Origin: Streptomyces sp. 35G-GA-8
GTDB lineage: Bacteria > Actinomycetota > Actinomycetes > Streptomycetales > Streptomycetaceae
Length of the DNA stretch: 64,000 bases
Assembly (NCBI RefSeq): GCF_023534745.1
Contig: NZ_JAMHJQ010000009.1
Location: 186,001-250,000 of the forward strand
Direction: 5' to 3'
The notes beneath the pieces are model-generated. The model did not search any database, was not told the DNA's origin, and saw only the letters and a program-made list of their open reading frames with translations. Positions 54,757 to 62,936 of the stretch are shown here, piece by piece; position 1 is the stretch's first letter, and each line of letters opens with the position of its first letter. Position numbers and translations under genes: made by a program.

Positions 54757-55664
54757 CCACCATCAATATCGAGCACACCTCGCGCTGGTTCGGCAATGTG
54801 GTGGCCGTCAACGACGTCACGATGACGATCGGCCCCGGCGTCACCGGCCTGCTCGGCCCCAACGGCGCGGGCAAGTCCACCCTCATCAACATGATGGCGG
54901 GCTTCCTCGCCCCCTCCACGGGCACTGTCACCCTCGACGGAAAGCAGATCTGGCGCAACGAGGGCGTCTACCGGCAGATCGGCATCGTGCCGGAACGGGA
55001 GTCGATGTACGACTTCCTCACCGGTCTCGACTTCGTCGTGGCAAACGCCGAACTGCACGGACTGGGCGCGAAGGCGGCCCGCGAGGCGCTCGCCACGGTC
55101 GAGATGGAGTACGCGCAGGACCGCAAGATCGCGACGTACAGCAAGGGCATGCGCCAGCGCGTGAAGATGGCGTCCGCGCTGGTGCACGACCCGTCGGTGC
55201 TGCTCCTGGACGAGCCGTTCAACGGGATGGACCCGCGCCAGCGGATGCAGCTGATGGATCTGCTGCGGCGTATGGGCGCCACGGGGCGGACAGTCCTGTT
55301 CTCCTCCCATATTCTGGAGGAGGTCGAGCAACTCGCCTCGCACATCGAGGTGATCGTGGCCGGCCGCCACGCCGCCTCCGGCGACTTCCGCAAGATCCGC
55401 CGCCTGATGACCGACCGGCCGCACCGCTATCTCGTACGGTCCAGCGACGACCGCGCGCTCGCCGCCGCGCTGATCGCCGACCCGTCGACGGCCGGTATCG
55501 AGGTCGACGTCGCCGAGGGCGCACTGCGTATCCAGGCTGTCGACTTCGGCCGCTTCACCGAACTGCTGCCACGGGTCGCCCGTGAGCACTCCATCCGGCT
55601 GCTCGCGGTCTCGCCCTCGGACGAGTCCCTCGAATCGGTCTTCTCCTACCTCGTAGCGGCCTGA
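54753..55664 (+). CDS. ABC transporter ATP-binding protein
   Basis: A 303-residue ATPase. Walker A GPNGAGKST, signature YSKGMRQRVKMASAL, Walker B LLLDEPFNGMDP. It is distinct from the ATPase at 52776 but related, so the operon probably arose by duplication of an ATPase-permease pair. Its GTG overlaps the permease stop by the GTGA pattern. Confidence 0.93.
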   Translation: MTTINIEHTSRWFGNVVAVNDVTMTIGPGVTGLLGPNGAGKSTLINMMAGFLAPSTGTVTLDGKQIWRNEGVYRQIGIVPERESMYDFLTGLDFVVANAELHGLGAKAAREALATVEMEYAQDRKIATYSKGMRQRVKMASALVHDPSVLLLDEPFNGMDPRQRMQLMDLLRRMGATGRTVLFSSHILEEVEQLASHIEVIVAGRHAASGDFRKIRRLMTDRPHRYLVRSSDDRALAAALIADPSTAGIEVDVAEGALRIQAVDFGRFTELLPRVAREHSIRLLAVSPSDESLESVFSYLVAA

Positions 55665-55689
55665 GCGGCCTGAAAGGAGCTGTGACGTC

Positions 55690-56409
55690 ATGTACAACCC
55701 CACAGTCGCCCGGCTCACCTACCGGGCCCTGCTCGGCAGGCGCCGGGCCGCGATCCTCTTCGTACTGCCCGCTCTGCTGATCCTCATCGCGGCGGCTGTC
55801 CGCAGCTTCAACGGAGTGGACGACCAGGTCGCCTCCGACGTGCTGGGCGGCTTCGCCCTGGCCACGATGGTGCCGCTGATCGGCGTGATCGCGGGGACGG
55901 GCGCGATCGGGCCCGAGATCGATGACGGCTCGATCGTCTATCTGCTGTCCAAGCCGGTGAAGCGGTCGACGATCATCTTCACCAAGCTGCTCGTGGCGAT
56001 AGCCGTGACGATGGCGTTCTCCGCGATCCCCACGTTCGTCGCCGGATTCATCCTGAACGGCAATGGCCAGCAGATCGCCATCGCCTATACCGTCGCGGCA
56101 CTGGTCGCCTCGATCGCCTACAGTGCGCTGTTCCTGCTGCTCGGTACGGTCAGCCGGCACGCGGTGGTCATAGGTCTCGTCTACGCGCTGGTCTGGGAGA
56201 CCCTTTTCGGCAGCCTGGTCGCGGGCGCGCGCACGCTCAGCGTCCAGCAGTGGTCCCTGGCCCTCGCCCAGAAGATCGGCGACGGGACGACGATCACCTC
56301 GGACGTCGGACTGCCGCTGGCAGTGGTCCTGCTGGTGGGTGTGTCGGTGGTCGCGACCTGGTACGCGGGCCAGAAACTACGGACGTTGACGCTCGCGGGC
56401 GAGGAGTGA
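55690..56409 (+). CDS. ABC-2 type permease
   Basis: A 239-residue permease with six helices (AAILFVLPALLILIAAAVRS first) and the EIDDGSIVYLLSKPVKRSTI segment typical of ABC-2 permeases that contact the ATPase. AAAGGAGCTG precedes the ATG by about ten bases. Fourth and last gene of the ABC operon. Confidence 0.92.
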   Translation: MYNPTVARLTYRALLGRRRAAILFVLPALLILIAAAVRSFNGVDDQVASDVLGGFALATMVPLIGVIAGTGAIGPEIDDGSIVYLLSKPVKRSTIIFTKLLVAIAVTMAFSAIPTFVAGFILNGNGQQIAIAYTVAALVASIAYSALFLLLGTVSRHAVVIGLVYALVWETLFGSLVAGARTLSVQQWSLALAQKIGDGTTITSDVGLPLAVVLLVGVSVVATWYAGQKLRTLTLAGEE

Positions 56410-56484
56410 GCCGAGGGCTTGCCTCCGCTGTCTCCGCCTGCCCTTGTCTGCTTCTGTCCGGCGCGTCATCCGACGTACGCCGTC

Positions 56485-56529
56485 GTTACGCCGCAACCCC
56501 TGCCCGATAGGCGGGGGTTGCGGCGTAAC
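56485..56529. terminator. Terminator after the ABC operon
   Basis: Perfect inverted repeat: GTTACGCCGCAACCCC pairs with GGGGTTGCGGCGTAAC, with a 13-base loop and no T-run. It is 75 bp after the last ABC gene. Confidence 0.85.
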
Positions 56530-56732
56530 TGTACGCTTATCGGCTCGTTGTTCGGGGTGCGTGGAGGCAACTGGGATTCGTAGCGTCGAGCCTTTGTGAA
56601 ACTGGGGATTGCCGGTGCCGGATCGAAAGCCGCACCGGTCATTGAGTGAGTAGCCACCGTGAGCCGACCTCCGCCCCTGAAGCCCGGGGACAGGGCCGAC
56701 CATCATCGGTTCTACAAGGGGAAGGCATTTCC

Positions 56733-57425
56733 ATGCCACCTGAAGGTGCTCTGCTCGAATCGCGCACGATGCGCGACAGCGTTGTGGGGCGGGTCGAGGC
56801 GCTCGACAAGGTCAAGGCGCTGCGGCTGCTGCACGACGGCGTACACATCGCGACCGAGGGCGTCGCGCGGTACTTCGAAGTATCCACAGACGTCATCAGG
56901 CAGTTGACCGCGAGGCATCGCGCAGAGCTGTCCGAGAACGGGATGCATGTACTGCGAGGCTCTGACCTGCGGGAATATCAGAGTGACAAGATGTCACTCT
57001 CATCCGGGGGCGGCGGGAGTTATCCACAGAGGCGTTCCAGCCTCACGCTCTACACCCGTCGCGCCGTCCTCAACATCGCGATGCTTCTTCGCGACAGCGA
57101 CATCGCGCGGTGCGTCCGTACGTACCTCCTCGATGCCGAAGACGATCTTCGGAAGGGGTACGTGGACCTCGACCGGCGGGTCACCGATGTCGAGGCCTGC
57201 CTCGGTGGAGTCGGGGTCGCGCTGCGGGAGTTGGGGCCGGTTCTGAACCGGATGTCATACCGGCTCGACAGTCTGGACCGGCGGCTCGACGCGACCAATC
57301 GGGTTGTCGCCGCCATCAGTAACCGGCTGTGCGAGATGTCCGCGGACATCCACCGCGTGGACGCCAGGGTGGACGACGTCGTCCATCAGCTGAGGGATCT
57401 GCGTCGCGGGCGTAAGCGCCGCTGA
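56733..57425 (+). CDS. Phage antirepressor-like DNA-binding protein
   Basis: A 230-residue protein. The N-terminal half reads VARYFEVSTDVIRQLTARHRAELSENGMHVLRGSDLREYQ, then LYTRRAVLNIAMLLRDSDIARCVRTYLLDAED, a pattern seen in phage and plasmid antirepressor-like proteins of Firmicutes (from memory). The C-terminal half is a coiled coil (heptads LDSLDRRLDATNRVVAAISNRL onward), so it may oligomerise. ATG 56733 is chosen. It sits alone between terminators, with none of the rest of a phage around it, so it may be domesticated. Confidence 0.65.
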   Translation: MPPEGALLESRTMRDSVVGRVEALDKVKALRLLHDGVHIATEGVARYFEVSTDVIRQLTARHRAELSENGMHVLRGSDLREYQSDKMSLSSGGGGSYPQRRSSLTLYTRRAVLNIAMLLRDSDIARCVRTYLLDAEDDLRKGYVDLDRRVTDVEACLGGVGVALRELGPVLNRMSYRLDSLDRRLDATNRVVAAISNRLCEMSADIHRVDARVDDVVHQLRDLRRGRKRR

Positions 57426-57435
57426 TCCTCTGGGG

Positions 57436-57481
57436 ACGGTCCGCGTCCGTCCGCGGCATCTCTTGGACGGGCGCGGACCGT
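57436..57481. terminator. Terminator after the antirepressor-like gene
   Basis: 17-bp stem (57436-57452 and 57465-57481) with one T-G wobble and a 12-base loop. 57482-57792 beyond it shows no reliable gene; an antisense frame with GAYAVLPRWELDGLGLPVIAVL has no family I recognise. Confidence 0.85.
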
Positions 57482-57792
57482 GCCGCCGATATTCGGTGGC
57501 GCGGAACCGCCCTGCCGGTCAGAGTAGTTGTGTCGGAACACACCCCGGACCGGGAGCGGAGCACGGCGATGACCGGGAGGCCGAGTCCGTCGAGTTCCCA
57601 GCGGGGCAGCACCGCGTAGGCACCGGAGTAGCCATCACCACTCCGCGCAGCCGCCGGCGCGCTGCCCAGGGGGCGGCCGCTTCGAGCGCGCATCCGCGCG
57701 GGCCGCCCCTTCCCCGGCGGATTCTCCGACCGGCAAGACAAAGGCTTGCCGAGCCGAACCGGACCCACAAGTCCTGGGGACGGTTTTCTCGA

Positions 57793-58737
57793 TCAGGCCC
57801 GGCTCTGGCCCAGCAGCTTCTCCAGCACCAGCGCGATGCCGTCGTCCTCGTTCGACGCCGTGACCTCGTCCGCCACGGCCTTCAACTCCTCGTGTGCGTT
57901 GGCCATCGCCACACCGTGCCGTGCCCAGCCGAACATCGGGATGTCGTTCGGCATGTCGCCAAAGGCGATCGTGTCCGCCGCCTTGACGCCCAGACGGCGC
58001 GCCGCCAGCGAGAGTCCGGTGGCCTTGCTCAGGCCCAGCGGAAGGATCTCCACGACACCCGGGCCCGCCATCACCACGTCCACCAGACTGCCGACCACCG
58101 CCCGCGCGGCCTGCGCCAACGCGTCGTCGTCCAGCCGCGGATGCTGGATGTACACCTTGTTGAGCGGAGCCGACCACATCTCCGCCGGATCGTCGACCAG
58201 CACTGTCGGGAGCGGGCCGTCCTGCAACTGGTAGCCGGGGCCGACCAGTACATCGCCGTCGAGTCCGTCCCGGCTCACGGCCAGTGCCAGCGGGCCGACC
58301 TCTCCCTCGATCTTGGCCAGCGCCAGCCCGGCCAGTTGACGGTCCAGCGTCAGTGACGTCAGCAGCTTGTGCTCACCGGCGTGATAGACCTGCGCACCCT
58401 GACCGCATACCGCGAGACCCTCATACCCCAGATCGTCCAGTATGTGCCGGGTCCACGGCACGGCACGTCCGGTGACGATGATGTGCGCGGCGCCCGCCGC
58501 GGTGACGGCGGCGAGCGCTTCGCGCGTACGCCCGGAGACCGTGCCGTCCTCACGCAGCAGCGTGCCGTCCAGATCGGTCGCGACCAGCCTGTACGGGAAC
58601 GACGGCTCCAAGGATGACGGCTCCGAGGACGACGGCCCGGACGACGACGGCTCCGAGGACGACGGCCCCGAGACGGGCGGGGACGTCGGCGCGGGGGAGT
58701 GCGAGGGCGCGGGCGCCGCTGTGGGGTCCGTACTCAC
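57793..58737 (-). CDS. HAD hydrolase, Cof type
   Basis: A 314-residue Cof-like HAD protein: motif [22 protein letters not shown], motif II IIVTGRA, motif [17 protein letters not shown], motif [16 protein letters not shown] Ser/Glu/Pro repeat ([21 protein letters not shown]) extends the N-terminus. Its ATG overlaps the serS stop (ATGA), so it is translationally coupled to seryl-tRNA synthetase; the functional link is unknown. Confidence 0.92.
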   Translation of the reverse strand: MSTDPTAAPAPSHSPAPTSPPVSGPSSSEPSSSGPSSSEPSSLEPSFPYRLVATDLDGTLLREDGTVSGRTREALAAVTAAGAAHIIVTGRAVPWTRHILDDLGYEGLAVCGQGAQVYHAGEHKLLTSLTLDRQLAGLALAKIEGEVGPLALAVSRDGLDGDVLVGPGYQLQDGPLPTVLVDDPAEMWSAPLNKVYIQHPRLDDDALAQAARAVVGSLVDVVMAGPGVVEILPLGLSKATGLSLAARRLGVKAADTIAFGDMPNDIPMFGWARHGVAMANAHEELKAVADEVTASNEDDGIALVLEKLLGQSRA

Positions 58738-60011
58738 TTGGCGATCGGTTCCAGTACCTCACGGCCGCCCAGATACGGGCGGAGCACCTCGGGCACCCAC
58801 ACCGAGCCGTCCGGCTGCTGGTGGTTCTCCAGCAGCGCCACGATCGTGCGAGGGACGGCACACAGCGTGCCGTTCAGCGTCGCCAGGGGCTTGACCTGCT
58901 TGCCGTCCCGCATCCGGACGGAGAGCCGGCGGGCCTGGAAGCCGTCGCAGTTGGACGCCGAGGTCAGCTCGCGGTACTTGCCCTGGGTCGGGATCCACGC
59001 CTCGCAGTCGAACTTGCGCGAGGCCGAGGCACCCAGATCGCCCGTGGCCACATCGATCACCTGGAAGGGCAGCCCGAGGCCGGTCAGCCACTGCTTCTCC
59101 CAGTCCAGCAGCCGCTGGTGCTCGGACTGCGCATCGGCAGGATCGACGTACGAGAACATCTCGACCTTGTCGAACTGGTGGACCCGGAAGATTCCCCGGG
59201 TGTCCTTGCCGTACGTCCCGGCCTCGCGGCGGAAGCACGGCGAGAAGCCCGCGTACCGCAGGGGCAGCTTGTCGGCCTCGATGATCTCGTCCATGTGGTA
59301 CGCGGCGAGCGGCACCTCTGACGTACCGACCAGGTAGTAGTCGTCCTTCTCCAGGTGGTACACGTTCTCTGCGGCCTGGCCGAGGAAGCCCGTGCCCTCC
59401 ATGGCGCGCGGGCGGACCAGCGCGGGCGTGAGCATCGGAATGAAGCCGGCCTCGGTGGCCTGCGCGATCGCCGCGTTGACGAGGGCGAGCTCCAGCAGCG
59501 CGCCGACACCCGTCAGATAGTAGAAGCGCGAGCCGGACACCTTGGCGCCCCGCTCGACGTCGATGGCGCCCAGCGCCTCACCGAGCTCCAGGTGGTCCTT
59601 GGGCTCGAAGCCCTCCGCCGCGAAGTCACGGATCGTGCCGTGCGTCTCCAGAACGACGAAGTCCTCCTCGCCGCCCACCGGGACGTCGGGGTGGATGATG
59701 TTGCCGATCTGGAGGAGCAGCCGCTTGGCGTCCTCGTCGGCTTCGTGCTGCTCGGCGTCGGCGGCCTTGACGTCCGACTTCAGCTGCTCCGCCTTCCTGA
59801 GCAGCTCCGCCTTCTCCTCCGGGGACGCCTTGGGGATCAGCTTGCCGAGCGACTTCTGCTCGGAGCGCAGCTCGTCGAAGCGCAGGCCGGACGACCGGCG
59901 CCGCTCGTCGGCGGAGAGCAGGGCGTCCACGAGCGCGACGTCCTCTCCACGGGCGCGCTGGGAGGCGCGAACACGGTCGGGGTCCTCACGGAGCAGGCGA
60001 AGGTCAATCAC
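58734..60011 (-). CDS. serS: Seryl-tRNA synthetase
   Basis: A 425-residue class II synthetase: N-terminal coiled-coil tRNA arm (about 25-100), motif 2 [26 protein letters not shown], and motif 3 [25 protein letters not shown]. The length is standard. It is a single-copy housekeeping gene, coupled to the downstream HAD gene. Confidence 0.98.
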   Translation of the reverse strand: MIDLRLLREDPDRVRASQRARGEDVALVDALLSADERRRSSGLRFDELRSEQKSLGKLIPKASPEEKAELLRKAEQLKSDVKAADAEQHEADEDAKRLLLQIGNIIHPDVPVGGEEDFVVLETHGTIRDFAAEGFEPKDHLELGEALGAIDVERGAKVSGSRFYYLTGVGALLELALVNAAIAQATEAGFIPMLTPALVRPRAMEGTGFLGQAAENVYHLEKDDYYLVGTSEVPLAAYHMDEIIEADKLPLRYAGFSPCFRREAGTYGKDTRGIFRVHQFDKVEMFSYVDPADAQSEHQRLLDWEKQWLTGLGLPFQVIDVATGDLGASASRKFDCEAWIPTQGKYRELTSASNCDGFQARRLSVRMRDGKQVKPLATLNGTLCAVPRTIVALLENHQQPDGSVWVPEVLRPYLGGREVLEPIAK

Positions 60012-60236
60012 CCCACCAGGCTACCCGTGCGCACTGACGGCGCCCCACCCGATATCAACAGGCGTGCCACTTTGTCCTAATTGCCGGAATTGGTAAACCT
60101 GTCGGGAAAACCGTTGCCGGTCGCTCGGCGTTCGTCAATAAAGGGGGCGCAATTCCCCGGAACGAGGCATTCCGGTGTAGCTCCCTTGACTCACTTCCCT
60201 TGTGTGGCACGGGACTTGAGCCGGTTGCGGCCTGCG

Positions 60237-60553
60237 TTGTCCACAGAAATGCACAGGGCTCCAGAGTTATCCACAGGCTGTGTGGAGGATCTGTGGATCG
60301 CCGAAAAGGTTGCCTCGAAAGCCGGAGACAGTCGGATCGATTCTCTTCTCAAACCCGCTTTGCGCACTCATTCGGGTGGGAATTGCTCGCTCTAACGAGT
60401 TGATCACGGGAATTGAGGTGACGCGAGGCTCCTCGGTGCCCTGTGGACGGAGAGAGGGTGACCGGAGCGATTTGTCGACTGCGCAGGTCTGCGTTGTCGA
60501 CTTGTCCCCAGGGTGACGGCCAAGCCTGTGGATAACTCCGCGATACATCCACA
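60237..60553. promoter_or_regulatory. Large DnaA-box cluster between serS and pheA
   Basis: TTGTCCACA (60237-60245), TTATCCACA (60267-60275) and TGTGGATAA (60527-60535) are perfect. CGATCCACA (60292-60300 reverse), CCGTCCACA (60442-60450 reverse), TTGTCCCCA (60502-60510) and ACATCCACA (60545-60553) are near matches; TGTGGAGGA at 60281 is weaker. This is a 579-bp gene-free region, which also carries the serS promoter. Confidence 0.7.
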
Positions 60554-60590
60554 GGTCCTGCGGCACGATACGACCAGGCGCGGCCGGGCC

Positions 60591-61526
60591 TCAGGCGCGG
60601 CCGTCCTGGCTGCGCGCCAGCCAGTCCGATGCCTCGATGAACGCCGTGTCCGAGGTCCCTGGCCGCAGCGGCGGCACATCGGCAGGGGACACTCCCGCCC
60701 GCGGGTACGAGCCGAGGAACCGTACCTTGGGGCAGATCCGCTTCAGCCCCATCAGCGCCTCACCCACCCGCCGGTCCGAGATATGACCCTCGGCGTCCAC
60801 GGCGAAGCAGTAATTGCCGATTCCCGCGCCCGTCGGCCGCGACTGGATCAGCATCAGGTTGACCCCGCGCACCGCGAACTCCTGGAGCAGTTCGAGCAGC
60901 GCGCCCGGGTGGTCGTCGCCCAGCCAGATGACGACCGACGTCTTGTCCGCGCCCGTCGGCGCCGCCGGACGCGCGGGCCGGCCCACCAGAACGAAGCGCG
61001 TCTCCGCGTTCTCCGCGTCATGGATCTCGGTGACCAGGGGCTCAAGGCCGTACGTCGCCGCCGCGAACTCACCCGCGAAGGCCGCGTCGAACCTGCCCTC
61101 CTGCACCAGCCGCGCCCCGTCCGCGTTCGACGCGGCCGATTCCCACAGAGCGTCCGGCAGATGGGCCCGCAGCCAGTTCCGCACCTGCGGCTGCGCGACC
61201 GGATGACCGGTCACCGTCTTCACATCCGACAGCCCCGTCCCCGGCCGTACGAGCAGGGCGAAGGTGATCGGCAGCAGCACCTCGCGGTAGATCATCAGCG
61301 GTTCGCCGGAGGCGAGCTCGTCGAGGGTCGCGGTGACCCCGCCCTCCACCGAATTCTCGATCGGTACCAGTGCGGCCGCGGCATCCCCGTTCCGCACGGC
61401 GTCGAGGGCCGCCGGTACGGAGACCATGGGGACGAGTTCCCGCGTGGCTGATTCCGGGAGCGTACGGAGGGCCGCTTCCGTGAAGGTGCCCTCGGGGCCG
61501 AGATACGTGTAGCGCGTGGCCGACAT
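60591..61526 (-). CDS. pheA: Prephenate dehydratase
   Basis: A 311-residue enzyme converting prephenate to phenylpyruvate in phenylalanine synthesis. The catalytic domain (1-185, YLGPEGTFTEAAL) has the TRF motif (ETRFVLVG), and the C-terminal ACT domain (about 195-280) has the QSRP allosteric phenylalanine site. Standard architecture for actinobacterial PheA. Confidence 0.97.
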   Translation of the reverse strand: MSATRYTYLGPEGTFTEAALRTLPESATRELVPMVSVPAALDAVRNGDAAAALVPIENSVEGGVTATLDELASGEPLMIYREVLLPITFALLVRPGTGLSDVKTVTGHPVAQPQVRNWLRAHLPDALWESAASNADGARLVQEGRFDAAFAGEFAAATYGLEPLVTEIHDAENAETRFVLVGRPARPAAPTGADKTSVVIWLGDDHPGALLELLQEFAVRGVNLMLIQSRPTGAGIGNYCFAVDAEGHISDRRVGEALMGLKRICPKVRFLGSYPRAGVSPADVPPLRPGTSDTAFIEASDWLARSQDGRA

Positions 61527-61598
61527 ACGGTCACCCTAATGTGCCGACGCCTCTCGTGAATCCGGGCTCGTAAACCCCGAGGTGGGGGGCGCCCGGGC

Positions 61599-62930
61599 TC
61601 AGGACTCCAGGAGCCGCTGCCCCACGTACTCCCCCTCGCGCGCGCCCCCCGGCACCGCGAAGAGACCGCTCGCCTCATGTCGGATGAACGCCGAGAGGGC
61701 GTCCCCCCGGTCGAGCTTGCGCTGCACCGGTACGAACCCCTTGAGCGGATCGGCCTGCCAGCAGACGAAGAGCAGCCCCGCGTCCGGGGTCCCGTCCGGC
61801 CCGATCCCGTCGTGGAAGGAGAAGGGACGGCGCAGCATCGCGGCCCCGCCGTTGGCCTCCGGTGTCGAGATCCGGGCGTGCGCGTTGCCGGGGATGACGG
61901 GCTTGCCGTCCGGTCCCAACCGGTCCAGGTCCGGATCGGTCGTCTCCGTACCGCCTGTGAGCGGCGCGCCGTCGGACTTGCGGCGGCCGATGACCTGCTC
62001 CTGCTTGGTGAGCGAGAGCTTTTCCCAGTCGTCCAGGAGCATACGGATACGCCGTACGACCGCGTAGGAGCCGCCCGCCATCCAGGACGGGGTGCCGGCC
62101 GCCGGGGTCGCCGGGACGAAGATCCGCCGGTCGAAGTCGGGGTCCGACTGCTTGGGGTTGCCGGTGCCGTCTATCTGACCCATGAGATTCCGGCTGGTCA
62201 TGGGGTGGGCGGTGGCGCCGGGGGTGCGGTTGAAGCCGTTCATCTGCCAGCGCACCCGGGCCGCCTCGCCCGCGTCCTTCTGGAGCGCGCGCAGCGCGTG
62301 GAAGGCCACAAGCGCGTCGTTGGAGCCGATCTGGATCCAGAGATCGCCATTGCTGCGTCCGGCGTCGAGATGGTCCGAGGAGAAGGCGGGCAGCGGATCC
62401 AGAGCGGCCGGGCGCCGGGCGGCCAGGCCCGTACGGTCGAAGAAGGTGCGGCCGAATCCGAAGGTCACGGTGAGGGAGGAGGGTCCCGCGTCCAGGGCGA
62501 TACCGGTGTCATGGCCGCCGTCCGCCTCTGCCGTTCCCGCGCCGCCGCCCGCGGCCGGTTCCCCCGCCATCAGCGTCCGCGCCGTGGCCGACCAGCGGCG
62601 CAGCAGCGCGGCGGCTTCCTTCCGTCCCGCGCCCGGGGCCAGGTCGAAGGCGATCAGATGGCCACGGGCGTGCAGGGGGGTGGTGATGCCGGGCTGGTGC
62701 GCGCCGTGGAAGGGGACGGAGTCCGTGCCGACGGTGGTCAGAGCGGTCGCCGGCGCGGGGCGGCTCGCCGCGTAGGCGCCGGCTCCACCCACCGCCCCGA
62801 GGGCGAGTCCGGTCGCGCCGGCGGCGCCAGCGGTGCCGAGGAGCCGTCGCCTGGAGATACCGGCGAGAGGGGCCCGGTCGTCGTTGTGGCCGTGCCGGTT
62901 GTCGTGGTCCTGCCGGGTTGTCTCGCTCAC
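61599..62930 (-). CDS. dtpA: DtpA, Tat-secreted dye-decolourising peroxidase
   Basis: A 443-residue DyP-type haem peroxidase with a Tat signal (ISRRRLLGTAGAAGATGLALG). The distal motif is GQIDGTG (GXXDG), and the proximal His lies in GNAHARISTPEANGG. In S. lividans DtpA, expressed with extracytoplasmic copper chaperones, supports maturation of the copper oxidase GlxA and hyphal-tip glycan development; this locus has the same order. GTG 62930 (MSETTRQDHDN) begins the chain. The CopD-like gene lies six bases upstream. Confidence 0.92.
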   Translation of the reverse strand: MSETTRQDHDNRHGHNDDRAPLAGISRRRLLGTAGAAGATGLALGAVGGAGAYAASRPAPATALTTVGTDSVPFHGAHQPGITTPLHARGHLIAFDLAPGAGRKEAAALLRRWSATARTLMAGEPAAGGGAGTAEADGGHDTGIALDAGPSSLTVTFGFGRTFFDRTGLAARRPAALDPLPAFSSDHLDAGRSNGDLWIQIGSNDALVAFHALRALQKDAGEAARVRWQMNGFNRTPGATAHPMTSRNLMGQIDGTGNPKQSDPDFDRRIFVPATPAAGTPSWMAGGSYAVVRRIRMLLDDWEKLSLTKQEQVIGRRKSDGAPLTGGTETTDPDLDRLGPDGKPVIPGNAHARISTPEANGGAAMLRRPFSFHDGIGPDGTPDAGLLFVCWQADPLKGFVPVQRKLDRGDALSAFIRHEASGLFAVPGGAREGEYVGQRLLES

Positions 62931-62936
62931 GATGGG

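Noticed and set aside
57519-57770. Minus-strand frame with GAYAVLPRWELDGLGLPVIAVL as a decayed gene
   Set aside because: No family recognised and no ribosome-binding site; insufficient evidence.
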